The position numbers and the translations under genes were made by a program. A stretch of DNA of 64,000 bases from positions 8,931,124 through 8,995,123 of the forward strand of contig CM055198.1 in NCBI GenBank assembly GCA_029224185.1, written 5' to 3'. The notes beneath the pieces are model-generated. The model made no database searches and had not been told where the DNA came from. It worked only from the letters and a program-made list of their open reading frames with translations. The DNA comes from Karalla daura. Lineage: Eukaryota > Chordata > Actinopteri > Chaetodontiformes > Leiognathidae. Shown one piece after another: positions 35,501 through 47,764 of the stretch; position 1 is the first letter of the stretch; each line of letters begins with the position of its first letter.

Positions 35501-38195
35501 CTTTTCTCAATTCAAACCTCCCCAAAGAGTTGCAAGTAGTCCCACCTACGTTGTTTTTCCTCCACAGCACTAGCAGAGGAACAACAGTACATTATTTTCT
35601 TCCATTTGATCACATCTGATCGTTTTCAATCGGGACACTTTCTGCGCCTCGGTTGCGTTGACATGCTCCCGAGCGGACGGGTTCAGGATGTCACTACCAT
35701 GGAATGACGTTGAAGTCGCTGTGCTGAGGCTGCAGTCGCTCCCTCAGGACCTCCCAGCCCAGCTCCATGCGCCGCCGCTTGCAGGCCGCTCCGTGGGAGG
35801 GGCTGCCCACGTCGGCGGCCCTCAGCGAGCCCTGGGCCACCTCCAGGACGTGGGCGTCGCTGTCGCCGCTGAACAGCTGCGGGCCGGAGACAAGACGAGA
35901 GGCCCGGCGTTAAAGCGGATCGCCCGCACCGGGAGAGAGGTGCGGCTCGGCCGCCGCTCCGCTCACCTGGTGGCAGATGTCAGCCATGAGCTCGATGAGA
36001 TTGTCCTTGACGGCGACGTGCCTGCTCCCGGTGACGTACTTCCCTCTGCTGCCAATCTGGCTGATTTCCCTGAGCAAGGCGTCGTACAGGTTGTACAGCA
36101 GGCTCCTCCACCTGCTCCAGTCCTCCGCATGAGCACCTGAATGAAACAGGGGAGGTTCATTACCATGGTTCAACTTTTACAGCTCTTTAATCCTCCTTTC
36201 AAAGTGTCTTATTCAAGCCCAAATGAGTAAAACTGAAGGCGATGTTGCAAAGCCTGTCTCCTGTCCGTCTGGGATGCTGCTGGAGGACTACACAGAGAAA
36301 AGCAGGGGATCACCCTACCGGTATCCTGTGTCTTGGCTCCTTTGGGGTGGTGAGCGCTCATCTGCAGGTCGAAGAACTCCACAATCTCCTCTTTGAGAGT
36401 GGCGCTGGGCCTCATGTCCGCCCAGACGTACAGCACGGAAGGCAGGAGCTCCTCTCCCAGGAGACACACCCGCATCCTGCAGTTCATGGCCGCCGATCTC
36501 AAGAAGATGTTGAGAGCGGAGACCAGGTGCTCCAGAACGGCCAGGTGCTTCTCCTGCCTGCGAAGGGAGTCGTAGGGAACCATGTCCGCACGCACGTATT
36601 TGACTAGTTCACATTGTAAACAATGATGATGAAGCAGAGGCTCCTCACCTGGCGTTCAGCAGCACTTTGGAGAAGAAGCTGAACAGCTGCCCGGTGTTGC
36701 TGTGTCCTTCAGCCTGCATGCAGCAGCCGTGCACCACTGTGTGGACGACTCTGCTCAGCAGAACACGGTTGATCGACTTGGACGAGGAGCTGAACAAGTG
36801 ACAGTAGAGGTCCAAAAGACCTACAGAACAACAACAAAACGTGAACAAATAAGAGAAAAGGAATGCCACTGTTGAATTTTCCACGGACGTCCCACTGACC
36901 GTGCCACTGCTGTGGAGTGATGTCACACCAGTACTTGCGAACGGAGAGGATGTCCTTAACAAGCAGGCTGCTGTAGTCTTCACCGCAGGCCGAGCAGCTG
37001 AAGGGATTCTGCAGGACCTCCGTCACATGTTTCAGCAGCTCGCTGCACTTCAGACGAGGCCCCCCTGCACACAGCCAGAGACATGATACAACCACCGTCC
37101 CGCATCCACTCATCCGCCGACCCTTGACCCAATGTGCATCGCACTCCATCACTGGATTTGGCAAACGTGCCACTCTTACGTTTGTTGGCACAGCGAATCA
37201 GGTATTTGACCAAGCTGCACATCTCGGCCATCTTCTTCTGCCGCGTGGCCAGCGTGGTCGCTGTGACGTTGGATTTGCTCGACTGAATGCTCTCCGTCTC
37301 CTTCTGGACGTAACGCTGCAGGAATCTGACATGGAGGAGACGAGAGCGTGCTTTACAGAGCAGAAAACGCTTCTAGCACCTCTCTGGGCAGATAGCTGCA
37401 CTTAATAAACTCTTCATGAACAGCAAAATTGGCACGCAAATTTATCTTGACAGCACTCTGGTGTGAACTTGAAACCATAGTTACATCATGAGCTTTGAGC
37501 GAATGACATGAGCTGTGTCATATTTCATATCTTAATGGATCTAACTGTGAAACAGCTTGCAAATGAGCAAAGGTGGACTACCTGAACACGGCATCCCAAG
37601 TGAGTTGTTTGGAGCCTTTAGCTTTGAGGCCTGACGTACGGTCCAACTCCTGCACGAGCTCTGGAGTCCGCAGGAGGCGTCTGAAGCGCTCAGCTTCTTT
37701 CTGGAGGCATAGGGGAGAAGACAGGGTCGTACAGGTCACTGAGATCTCTGTTTCACTTAGGTTTCTCTGTCCTTCTTTTGGTCATCACAGATCTATCCTG
37801 ACTTTCCAATTTTATTACTACTTAGATACATCCATTCGGTTACTTCATCACGTCACCAGCCCATAACATGACACCCACAGCATTCACTTTCATATTCACA
37901 GCAAGAGGTAACTTAGAATATCCTAGCAACCTAGATAAACGTGCATGACTTTGGACTGTGGGAGAAAATTTCACACTAAGATCCTTAGAAGCAAATGGCA
38001 CAGTTGTCAACTCAACTTGGATGACAACTTTAAAGAACTTATTCTCTGATTACTTCTCAACCTTGGATACAGCTGGAGAATGAAGTGTCGCTTCATTGTT
38101 TACATGCATGCATGTGTAATTACCTTCCTCTCTGTTGCTTTGTCACTCTCCAGCCCCCTGCAGCAGACCAGGAGGTCGTGCAGAGCCAGACTCAT
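20357..38195 (-). CDS. atm: ATM serine/threonine kinase (DNA double-strand-break checkpoint kinase)
   Basis: PI3K-like nuclear kinase that starts the double-strand-break response. 62 coding exons (same number as human), total 9255 nt, about 3084 residues (human 3056); frame closes throughout. Exons: 38195-38124, 37700-37582, 37325-37180, 37064-36900, 36820-36649, 36557-36319, 36136-35967, 35876-35698, 34875-34504, 34418-34221, 34130-34029, 33950-33716, 33638-33507, 33382-33257, 33179-33090, 33017-32846, 32536-32343, 32247-32168, 32085-31930, 31858-31783, 31537-31395, 31305-31188, 31107-30937, 30838-30663, 30574-30331, 30184-30069, 29963-29837, 29561-29362, 29258-29084, 28982-28824, 28729-28597, 28510-28415, 28290-28119, 28042-27901, 27698-27522, 27431-27254, 27167-27062, 26974-26819, 26731-26623, 26530-26442, 26361-26259, 26158-26010, 25920-25816, 25723-25604, 25468-25234, 25149-24973, 24875-24756, 24683-24463, 24372-24165, 24087-23971, 23870-23739, 23667-23529, 23360-23278, 23188-23048, 22153-22037, 21894-21745, 21644-21479, 21397-21311, 21119-21005, 20918-20855, 20773-20631, 20537-20357. 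The start MSLALHDLLVCCR matches the human N-terminus. The Ser matching human Ser1981 is kept (NSQTF, codon 26688-26686). The oxidation-sensing Cys2991 has no equivalent. The gene is intact, with no frameshift. Confidence 0.98.
21901..21952. repeat. (GGA)n microsatellite next to atm exon 56
   Basis: On the minus strand it reads (TCC)n and ends a few bases before the acceptor of exon 56, so it is the polypyrimidine tract of a kinase-domain exon. Confidence 0.92.
22154..23047. other. atm: atm intron 54
   Basis: A 0.9 kb intron inside the kinase-coding part. It contains a CA microsatellite (about 22789-22815) and otherwise AT-rich sequence with no further feature. Confidence 0.6.
22789..22815. 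repeat. (CA)n microsatellite
   Basis: Short CA array in atm intron 54. Confidence 0.9.
24973..25149 (-). other. atm: Poly-glycine insertion in the ATM FAT region
   Basis: The exon encodes MKQHGGGGGGAWALSPVSSW between conserved flanks, where the human protein has a short non-glycine linker. It reflects a GGA/GGC-rich coding stretch and is probably a flexible loop. Confidence 0.75.
28382..28404. repeat. (TG)n microsatellite near the atm exon 32 donor
   Basis: On the minus strand it is a CA repeat beginning about 11 bases after the 5' splice site of exon 32 (ends 28415). Confidence 0.9.
29605..29830. mobile_element. Palindromic MITE-like element in atm intron 27
   Basis: A perfect 16-bp inverted repeat, tatgtcacttttgatg at 29610-29625 and its reverse complement at 29685-29700, brackets a 59-bp centre. 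This is followed by a tail rich in short TCATGA/CATGAC motifs (about 29735-29800). The structure resembles the small non-autonomous DNA elements common in fish. No transposase is present and the ends of the element are not certain. Confidence 0.5.
33018..33089 (-). other. atm: 72-nt stop-free intron in atm
   Basis: The intron between exons 15 and 16 is 72 nt, a multiple of three, with a strong gtaagt donor and a ctgcag acceptor. It contains no in-frame stop. Both flanking exons (90 and 172 nt) equal the human exon lengths I recall, so it is a genuine orthologous intron. If retained it would add 24 residues in frame. Confidence 0.85.
34876..35697. other. atm: atm intron 8
   Basis: An intron of about 0.8 kb, AT-rich, with no repeat or open frame of note. 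Confidence 0.6.
37905..37990. repeat. Dispersed fish repeat, copy e
   Basis: Has acgtgcatgactttggactg followed by tgggag, matching copy d in bace2 intron 3. It lies in atm intron 1 of the coding series. Confidence 0.5.
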
Positions 38196-38199
38196 TGTG

Positions 38200-39051
38200 C
38201 TTCAGGAGGAGGAGGAGGAGGAGGAGGAGGGAGGGGAGGGGGAGGAAGGATCAGCTTTGATTTTAGTTGACAAGAGATGCTGTTGTTATTGACCCACACT
38301 TAGTACAGATCGCAGCTCCTGACGAACTGCAAACTATGATATAAAGGCCGGAGACTTGATATGAGCAGAAACACATGATATGTGTGTGTAAGTATCTTCA
38401 AGTAGCCTTCGGCTAGCCTGGGTTATCAGCCTGGCCGGGGCTACTACAGCTCCGAACAGTGGCACAGTGGAGCAGCCAGGGACACTGACCTGTCGTGCCT
38501 GGGCTGCCGTCACTGGTGCATAGCGGTCGCCTGGGTCTCTACCTCAGTGTTGCTAATATCCCATTCACAACTTCACCACGTTGACGTGGGTTTGACACGG
38601 GAACAACACACACGCAGGCCACGCAGGAAATTCCCGCCCCGGCAGCGTCAGTCAATGGCCTACGTCACTTCCTGGCGACGAGGGTGTCCTCCTGGTTCAG
38701 CATTAGCGTCAAAATGAACGCACTCTGTTGTTTTGCTACATATAATTTTAGCGGTATATAATTTGCCCAGATCACATGGGACTCATTACACTCGCATGAG
38801 TCCATAGAGTAACCTGTAGGTGGAGACTGAACCTGATGTTTCAGATTGAACTACAGCTCCCAGAACTGCAAGCGGAAGACCAGGTTGACACTTCCGGGTT
38901 ACAGCTGGTTGAGTTCCCCGCCTTTTGAGTAAGCTGCCCGACGGCTGCACAATAACAACGCCAGATTTATTATCTGATTTTTGGGATTGTTTTCCCGAAC
39001 ATGTCGTGAACTGTACACCGCAGAGAGCTTTATATCAACTCGGAGGAGGCC
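38200..39051. promoter_or_regulatory. Bidirectional atm/npat promoter
   Basis: The ATM and NPAT starts are 856 bases apart, head-to-head, as in other vertebrates where they share one promoter. Visible motifs are an E2F-type TTCCCGCC (38631-38638), CRE-like TACGTCA (38661-38667) running into an ETS CTTCCTG, a ZNF143/Staf-type element ACTACAGCTCCCAGAACTGC (about 38850-38869), and an ETS CTTCCGGG (38891-38898). No TATA box. A GGA repeat (about 38207-38240) next to the atm start reads as a polypyrimidine tract ending in an AG five bases before the ATG, so atm probably has a 5' UTR intron within this interval. Confidence 0.75.
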
Positions 39052-42000
39052 ATGTTGCTGCCGTCGGACGTCGCTCGGCTGGTGTTGGGTGAGTGAGCCC
39101 GTTGTTGTGTGATGTAGCTTCAGCGTTAGCTTCACAATGACACCAGCTGGGAACCTCTTACAGCGATCAAACACGACGTGGATTAAAGCCTTGGAGCCTC
39201 ACCATGTACCAGAATGTAGTATTTCAACATATCATGTTTATCCAAAGTGACTTGCATAGGTTAGAAACTGTCGCGCTGCAGCACAAAGAGACCCTGGGGT
39301 AACAATAAACAGTGCCCTACTTTATCCAGACTACCTCGGGATGAGTGGAGTAGTGTCATCGCTAGTACAACCTCAGACTTTAGGCACTATTAAAGAGAGG
39401 AGATGAACGGACAGATGCTTTGTTGATCCGTGGACGGAGGTCCCAACGCAAATATGTCGTAGTCACATCTGAATCTGTGAATCTGAGCCTCTTTGATGTT
39501 GTATGATCCAATGGTTTAAACAATGCGCATGCGTTATAAATGATGCTACTCTCACAGTGTTTATAGATTTTGTATTTTATATCTTCTACCCATGTGTGTA
39601 CTGTTATCTTGTGCTGATTACTTGTGGCTTTGCTGTAGGCAGCATCACAACACATTCCTCGTAGCTGGGTAACAGTCTGCCAGTAAATCTGAGCCTGATC
39701 ACCTCAGGCAAAGTCAAGTCAAGGGCAGGCAGTATTCAGTATTCAGCATTCAGGAAGTAAATAAATCCATGAGGGGTAGCAAATTGTTACTGCAAAAAAC
39801 ATTGTGGGTGATCTATCAGATGTATCAATGTGCAAAAATATTGTGTGGGCTTCGTGAAGGTAAGTGAAATGTAAGTGTCCAAGGTCCGAGTCATAGGCTT
39901 GTTTTTGGAGACGTTTCTCCCTCAGTTCTGGCTCCTTCAGTTCTGACTGGCTGGCGGGGAGGGCTAGTGCTTAATCTCTGTGAAGCTGTTAACATAACCA
40001 GTATGACTACCTGGCTGTCATGAAGGGCCCTGGGGGTCACATGAGGCTGTTGCAAGCAGCTGCCTGTGTGAATGGTGATTGAAAGGAGATGAAAGGATCT
40101 GAGTTTGAGTTGGCTGAGGCTGTTGGACTAGAAGTGAGGAGCAGGAGGATCTTGTACATGATGCAGTATTGTTCCAGTCTGATATGTCTCTCTAACTGGA
40201 TGTGATTCTCCAGGGTACCTCCAAGAGGAGGGACTGTCTGCAACCAGCCAGGCTTTCATCCATGAGAGCCCAAACCTGAAGGAGTATGCAGACCACACTA
40301 CAGCAGATGGGACCATCCCTGCCTGTTTGTTTGTGAGTGTGGCTTTGACTAAGTTCTTAAGCGTGTGTGGAGCTGTGGTGTCCGTGTGGTGAACCGCGAC
40401 CTGATCCAGTCTTTCGTCCCCTCTCGCGCAGTCTGCCTTTGGAAAAGGTTTAACCACCATCTTGAACGAATATGTGGCGACTAAAACGAAAGGTGAGCTC
40501 CTCTGACAGTGTTCCCGTTACCAGATCTTTCCTTTACCAGATGGTGGAGTTCAGTTTTGTTATGCGATTTCCTCCACAGAGTCGTTTCCCGCGGTCCCTG
40601 CCGCCATGACCTCCCTGTGGAAGAAGCTGGATTTCACTCTCAACCAGATCAAGTACTGAGCCTCACGCCTCCTCTCCATTCCTGTTACAACTTTAAGCTG
40701 AAGTGGTCCACAGTCACCAACGTTAATCGCTAATTTTGTCCCTGTATCGCTCTCTACTCAGGTCACTGCAGAACACACCTGCAATATCAGCCTGTCAGAG
40801 GAGTGAGTTTGTTTTACAACATCATTGATGCACCGATACTCAACTACCTAGAGAAGATCACAGTCATGTTATAGTGCCTATATTGTAATGCAGTCATAAG
40901 AACATGTACGCAGTCCTCTCTAAATGAAAACTCACAGCATTGGATGCTTGAGAATTGGATGTTTGACAATACTGAGATATGGATGCACAGTCTCAAAGGC
41001 CTGGGGTTTTCATTGGCTGACCTCTGTCCCTGGCAGCGCGTTCACGTGCAGGGGTGGCGAACATGATGAGACAGCGGGTCCTGACCATGGCCTCGCCCTC
41101 CGCCATCATCTGCTCCTCGGTCTCGGAAACGAGCTCCATCATCAGCCCGGCGCTCAACTCCCACAGCATGCTGGGCCACTCCACGCCCGTGAGCTACGCC
41201 GCTCTGCCCGGCCGGCCTCAGCCCGGCGGCGGCGGCACGCAGCCGCAGACCCAGGATGTCCGGCTGAGCGCCCTCAGTCAGTACCACAGCCTCACCATGT
41301 CGCGTCTGCTCATTCGTTTGGCTGAGTTTCAGCGTCCGCTGACTGAAAACAGTCAGACATTAAAAGCTCTGTTCAGATGATCGCCTGGGTTCTTTACATT
41401 GTCTTAGACTCTTGATGGTTTTTGTATCACAGGGGACTCGTCTGCGCAGATCCTTGTTTCAGAACATCGGCAAACCACGGGCCCAATGTCTCCCGGGCGG
41501 CGGAAATGGTAAGTACGGACGATGCGGGAATCTTACATTTACTGTGTTGTTTTGCATGAGCTTGTGTTTAAATGTGAATTGTCCACACTTGGTGTTTGTT
41601 GTTTTTCTTTTACTTTTTTTTAAGATGATACTTTATTAAGGGTTTATATATAGTGCTTATTCTCTCTCTCTCTCCGTAATGTATTTTAGTTTCTGTCTCT
41701 ATTTTCTCTTTTACTATGCTACTGGAAATGATACTGGAAATTTCCCTAAGGGAGTCATCCCAGAGGGACCAGTTAAACGGAGTCTAAAATCTTTGCGTTC
41801 TCGGTTGCCTGTTTAGGGACACTCCCAGGAAGAGAGGGGGTGCTGCGAGCGGCTCCAGCAACCTGGCCAGATGTGCCACACCGGCCACTGGTGTCAGCGC
41901 GGAGCCCCAGCTGGAGGAGGCGGTCGATGAGAACTTTCCTGTAAGATCTCCGCGTTCGGCGTGCTCTTCCTCAAAAGCGGCATTTTAGAAGCCATGTCTT

Positions 42001-44658
42001 TTGTTCCGGTTGTTTTCACTTTCGACTTGTTTTTTGAAAACAGATTTTGTGACATCATTACCTAGTACTAACAACGCGTGCCTCTCTCCGCAGCAACTCG
42101 TGATACAGAGCGCCCGTGACAAGATACTGGGCGACAGGTCGCTGCAGGAGAAGCTCGCTGAAAACATCAACAAAATTCTGGGCAGGTGAGTGTTCGGCTG
42201 GAGCTCCGCTTTAAAGTGATTTCTGGATTCCTCAGGGGCGGTCAGAGATGTTATGCCTGCAGCAGTTATGACTATAACGTGTCTGTGCCGTTTTCGCCTT
42301 TGTTTCATCTGCGATGTCAGCGATCCAGTGCCCCAGATATCGAAGGCCTCTTCAAGCACGGTGGAGGCCGACCAGTCGATAGATGAAATCCTAGGACTAC
42401 AGGTGAGGGAAAACAGTGTGATTTCATTTTGTGTGTCAGAAATGTTCCATTCAGACATCGTTACAGTCACTTCATCACCACCAACTCTCTTTCTTCCTGT
42501 GCAGGGCGAGATCCATATGAGCGACGATGCCATCCATGATATTTTGGAGCAAACGGAGTCCGACCCAGCTTTCCAGGCTCTCTATGACCTCTTCGACTAC
42601 AGTGAGTGTGACCCACTTTAGCTCGTGTTGGTCCACAGCTCAGAACCACGGGAAGCCGGTAACTCACAATGCGCCTTTGCAGACAAAACCAGGTTCCCCG
42701 ATGGAGAGCCAGGCGATGAAGATCTCGGCGGCAACACAGAGCAGAGCGACATGGCCGGACCCTCGTCTCTCATCAAACCCCTTCTGAGTGAAGAGCCAGG
42801 TGTTTGGTTTTTGTCTACGTTCAGGCTCCAACAAAAAGAGCAAACTCTATTCATCCCTCTGTAGGAGTAGTTACATGTTTGCAGCAGCTCGAGGGAATAA
42901 AGTAAATATAACCAAGTGATATTCAAACAGGAATAAAATGTGTGCAAATATGACTAAAGGAGAAAAAGTAGAAATAACAGAACTACATATTAATAAAATG
43001 TGTTTAATCTAAAAACAAGATATGGATTATATACACATGAAATCATTGCTCAGAATGACATGGATGGTAATGTTAAGGTGCCTGTTAAACCCTCCTGAAT
43101 TGAAACATCATAGTACCTGTGTTTAATTTACACGTGTATTAACCATGAAGTGGCGTGTGTTTCTTGTCAGGCGCCGCTCAGAGAGACGCCGTCGCTCCCG
43201 ACACGCCGACGCATCAGAGGACGAGAGCGGGGCCGGAGCGCAAGGCCAGGAAGGCCGGGACGCTGCTGAAGAAGAAGGCCCCGGGCCGCAGCGGCAGGGC
43301 CTCCAGGATCGAGGCCAGCTCCGCCCGGCTGCTGGTGAGCGCCGAGGAGCCGCGCGGCGCCGCGTGCAGCGAGGCCGACCCGGACCGGAGGGAGAGGTCG
43401 CCGCTCCTCGCCCACGCCGCTTTTGGGACACCCATGGACGTCGACGAGCCGCTGAACACACCGCCTCCTCCTCCTCCTTTGGAGAGCGAGGCGCCTCCAG
43501 AGAAGTGCAGCTCCTCGGCCGCAGGTGCCCTGAGCGGGTCGAGCCCAGGTCCTTCAGCCGGGGTTGAGCCGGAGGGGACACTAGCCTCTACCGGGGAGAG
43601 AGGACTGGAGCCCCAACCAGCCCAGGGATCTACGGGTCCTGCTGGGCAGAGCGATCCTGCGGTCTGTCTGTCTGCTGCAGGGGCCGAGCCCAGCAGCAGC
43701 CCCGCACCGGCCGCCCACCTACCTCACGTGTCCTCTTCCTCCTCCACGCCGGTCACAGCGCCCCCCGGCTCAGCCCCAGCCGCCTCTACCTCCTCCGCCA
43801 CGCTCACAGCCTCATCCCCCTCCTCCTCCTCCTCCTCCCCCTCCTTCTCCTCCTCCTCGCCCGCGGCCGGCACACCGGCCGGGGGCCAGGCCGCCCCCGG
43901 CAAGGCGTCGGCCGACCCCGGCATCGTCTCCCTGAAGATCATCATCAGCGAGAACCAGGAGGAGGGGTCGGCCGGCGGCGCGGCCTCGGCCCCGGCGGCG
44001 TCCAGCGTGGCCAAAGAGCAGATCCCCACCATCTACATCTCCTCCCCCGCCAAGTCCCCGGGGGCCGGCGGCATGGACGAGGCGGCGCAGGCGGTGAGCG
44101 GCCTGCAGAGCGCCGAGGTCCCCGCCAGTCCCCTGTGCGGCAAGGCCGGCGCCCTGGTGGCCTCCCCGCTGACGGGCACGGCCCAGCTCCAGCAGAACTA
44201 CATCTTTCAGTTACCTCTGGAGGCCGCCGCCGCCGCCCCCGCCGTCCAGGGAGCCACCGCCAGCTACATCCTCCTGACCGAGCCCCCGGCCACCGAGCCT
44301 CAGACCAGGCCCATGCTGCTGCCCAAGGGCCAGCCCCTGGCCCCCAGCCAGTTTGGGCTCCCCACAGCAGGTCAGCCTCAAGCCTACGCAGCTGGTAAGA
44401 GAGCGGGTTATTTTTATTAAGCATTAATCCGGTTTGATCAGACCTGCTCCGCTGCCTCGCATCTCTATGGAAAACCAAAAAGTTTCCCTGCGGAAATGAT
44501 TAGGACAAGCAGAAAAACTGCTAACCTGTTGGATGTTTTCAACCACTTATCGCTTGGGCCAACTTAAACTTAGACAGCCGTTCAGTCTATAAATTCATCC
44601 TTTGATCGCAGTTTTTTGCAATGTAACCCGGTAGCTTTCCTGTTTGGGAATCATGCTC

Positions 44659-44749
<91 letters not shown>

Positions 44750-47381
44750 GCTGAAGGTTTATTAAGGTGAAAGTAGCAGACATATAAGATATAAACACAT
44801 TAACACATGCATACCTCCCTATACATACATATAACATATAAAACATTGTACATATAATCAGTAATAAAATATGTAATGTACAAAAAGTAGTAAGTAATTA
44901 AAATTGTTCTTAGTAACATAAAACATTGCACATTTAATAAGTAATAACAGAAGCTTGCAGCTCAAAAATACTAAAACATGTGTGCGTGGTTTTCCTGTTC
45001 CGCTGGTTTAACAAGGAACAAAATAATGAGCTTTGGCTGTTTTTGCTGTTAATTTCCCCTCTGGCTTTTAAGCCTCAGTGGCATTGACATCAAATAATGA
45101 ACTGTCCGTTTTTATGTTCAGGTTCAGCGCTCATCTTGCCATCACCTCTCAAGCCTGTGGTGCTGCCCGTGTCTGTTATGGGCCAGAACACTCTTGGGAA
45201 GGTCCAGATGATGTCCAATCAGGTAACATAGTGAAGGATATCTCCTCCTGTCTGTTTCAGACAGACAGGATGAAAGTTTTTTTTGCAGTGTGAGTGTTCT
45301 GCAGTATTTGAGTGTTTTTTCCATTCATCCTGGACTTAAAACATGGTGTTTGGTGTAATGAACATTATTGCCTCAAGGTGGCTTGATTTATGCCTGTCCA
45401 GAGCATTAAAACGTACCCACATTGTTTCACTTTCAGCTCGTCGCCATACCAAATGCAGTGCCGCTACAGCAGTCAGAAACCCTCAAGCCCATATCTCCAA
45501 AAGTAGCAATCCAGTGGCCCGCCGCTGCTGGTAAGTTGTACGTGGGCATGCTGAAGTCCTCCTCTACCTGGAGGTGTGAAATAATGACGATCCCAGTACG
45601 ATGCCTGTTGTTAACGGATGCTGTCTCTGAATCCCAGGCACCGAACAGCATCCGGCTGGTAAGTTGGCACAGCCCGGGTCGTCCGAAAACGCGGGCCAGC
45701 AGGATACAACAAATGCTCTGAGACACAAGAGAATCTTGTGCTTCGACTCTACAGCAGCAGCGGGAACCAGCGTACCCCCTTCCTCGTCCACATTGGCATC
45801 TGTCCAGAAGCCTGAGAAGGACCACGCACGCACAGCCACTCAGACAAAGCCCGCTATCTTGGGCGGCAACAAGCCCAAGAGGAGGGTGCAGACTGTGAAA
45901 TGCACGGCAGATTCCCTGTCTAACAAAGGCTTTGTGCAGGAGCCAGAGATGCCCCTCCCTCCTCCTCCTCCTCCTCCACCACCACAGCCGCAGCAGCAGC
46001 AGCAGAGAGATCCCGGCAGGAGGAACTCGCGCAAACAAGATCATTCTGTCATCAACAAAGAGCTGGCACCAAGTGGAAGCGCCAGTGCCACGGAGGACTC
46101 GAAGCCCGAGGCCTCAAAGAAGTCCGACTCGAAGAGGAGATCCAAATCTGCCACCAGGAAGCCCAGCCATGACAAGGGTGCCGACGAAGGAAAAGCGAAG
46201 GACTCTCCGAGCTCCAACTCCTCCGACGCTGCCCCAAAGTCAGGAGCTAAGAAGGACAAGGAGGACAGCAGCAGGAAAGAAGTCAGCGAGAAGACCCTGG
46301 TCAAAGCATGTGAGGGGCGAGCGGAGAAGAAGGCTCCCTCTCAGGAGACGCCCAGCGTGACCGCCAACAAGGAGAATGAAATGAAAGGCAGCCTGCAAGA
46401 GCAGCAGCAGCAGCAGCTGGCACCCCTGTCCTCCCCATCCAGAGACTTCAGCCCCGCCGCTGCCGCCACCCAGCCTGCGTCCAACAGCCAGTCCAAGGCT
46501 CCGAAGACCCCCTCCAAGACCAGCTCCTTGGCCAAGCAGGCCGCCGTGATGCTGCACGACATCCAGAGCCTCAACGGCCCCTCCACGCCGGCCAAGAGGC
46601 CCGGAGCGGCCGGCTCCGACGCCCCGCCCCGGCCGCCGGGGCCCGACCGCGTCCCGGAGGACGCACGCCCGTCCTCCGCCGACAGCCCCAGGACCCCGGC
46701 GCGCCAGAAGAAGGGCAAAGACGCAGAGGGGACGCCCAAGCATCTCATACCCCCCAACACCCCCGACGTCCCCACCTGCAGCCCGGCCAGCGAGGCCGGC
46801 AGCGAGAACAGCATCAACATGGCGGCGCACACGCTCATGATCCTGTCCCGCGCCGCCATCGCCCGCACCGGCACCCCGCTGAAGGACAGCCTGCGTCAGG
46901 AGGGCGCCGACAAGAAGCTGTCGCCCACCTCCAAGACCCCCAAGAAGCGCAAACAGGCCTCTCCCACGGGCAGCCCGCCTGCAAAGAAAGACCGGGTGAG
47001 CACATCACGGGTGTCTGCAGGCCACTAGTGCATGGTCAGGATGCTGTCCCCCAAACTGCAGCCATTAGTGTACGATGCTGTGTGAATGGGCCAAAGCAGC
47101 AGGTGGACTGTGCTTGGTCACCTCTGCCACCAGTGCATGAATGGTTGAGCCTATAAAAGTGTTTTTAAATGGTCATGAAGATCAGAAAAGTGCTCTATAA
47201 GGACTCTAAGGTCGAATGTGTTTGTCAGGAGGAACCTGAAAAAAGTTGAAAAGTTTGAAAAATAATGTTTCTATTTTTTTTTTTTGTCCAAAAATCTCAG
47301 GAAAGGAAGAAGCTCGTGGATTGCTTTCCCCACGACTTGGATGTGGACAAGTTCCTGTCCTCACTTCACTATGACGAGTGA
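39052..47381 (+). CDS. npat: NPAT, nuclear coactivator of histone gene transcription
   Basis: Nuclear cyclin E-CDK2 substrate that activates replication-dependent histone genes in histone locus bodies. 17 coding exons: 39052-39088, 40214-40332, 40432-40492, 40580-40652, 40762-40802, 41037-41276, 41433-41508, 41817-41940, 42094-42185, 42321-42402, 42505-42601, 42683-42799, 43171-44394, 45122-45222, 45437-45530, 45638-46995, 47301-47381; total 4017 nt, about 1338 residues (human 1427). An N-terminal LisH domain (MLLPSDVARLVLGYLQEEGL) is essential for function in the human protein. Conserved islands are LQEKLAENINKILG, SDPAFQALYDLFDY, KRILCFDS, the CDK-type ISSPAKSP, NTPDVPTCSP, NMAAHTLMILSRAA, and the end DVDKFLSSLHYDE. 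Two giant exons encode Ser/Ala/Pro-rich disordered sequence; the second includes a poly-Pro run followed by poly-Gln (about 45955-46006). Head-to-head with atm. All junctions are GT-AG and keep frame. Confidence 0.96.
39089..40213 (+). other. npat: npat intron 1
   Basis: A 1.1 kb intron. There is a small tandem of attcagt/attcagc near 39732-39752; nothing else is recognised. Confidence 0.55.
44659..44748. repeat. (GATA)n microsatellite
   Basis: About 22 GATA units in the npat intron that follows the first giant exon (44395-45121). The rest of that intron is AT-rich with no further feature. Confidence 0.97.
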
Positions 47382-47739
47382 AACTGGATGCACCGTCGGG
47401 AAAGGACTCCTTGCTTGGGTTACTGTCCAGGAATAGAACAAGCCATCTGCTAAACAGTGCCTAAGGCTTCTTTTAATAACCTTGCCCAAGACCTTATAAG
47501 CCGTAATGTCTCCTCCAGCCAATGAGGGACTTTGATTTGATTGTCTAGTTTCCAGTGTGGCTGATCCACATTAAATCCTGTTAGATGCAGCAGCAGTAAA
47601 GAAACCATGGCACTTTGTTGTATCCTCTCTGTTTTTTTGTTTGTTTGTTTCCACTTCTTCTGTTTTTACACTTCATGGGTGCGTGTCGTTGAAATGGTTG
47701 ACTCAGATTATTACCTTAGTCAATATTTGACTCCAGATG

Positions 47740-47745
47740 AATAAA
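47740..47745 (+). terminator. npat: npat polyadenylation signal AATAAA
   Basis: First AATAAA after the npat stop (47381), giving a 3' UTR of about 380 bases. A further AATAAA lies near 47841. Confidence 0.6.
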
Positions 47746-47764
47746 TCCACCTAACAATGACAGA

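Noticed and set aside
43145..44478. Long alternative frames overlapping the first giant npat exon on both strands
   Set aside because: GC-rich coding sequence leaves shadow frames open; only the frame joining in phase to the flanking npat exons matches NPAT.
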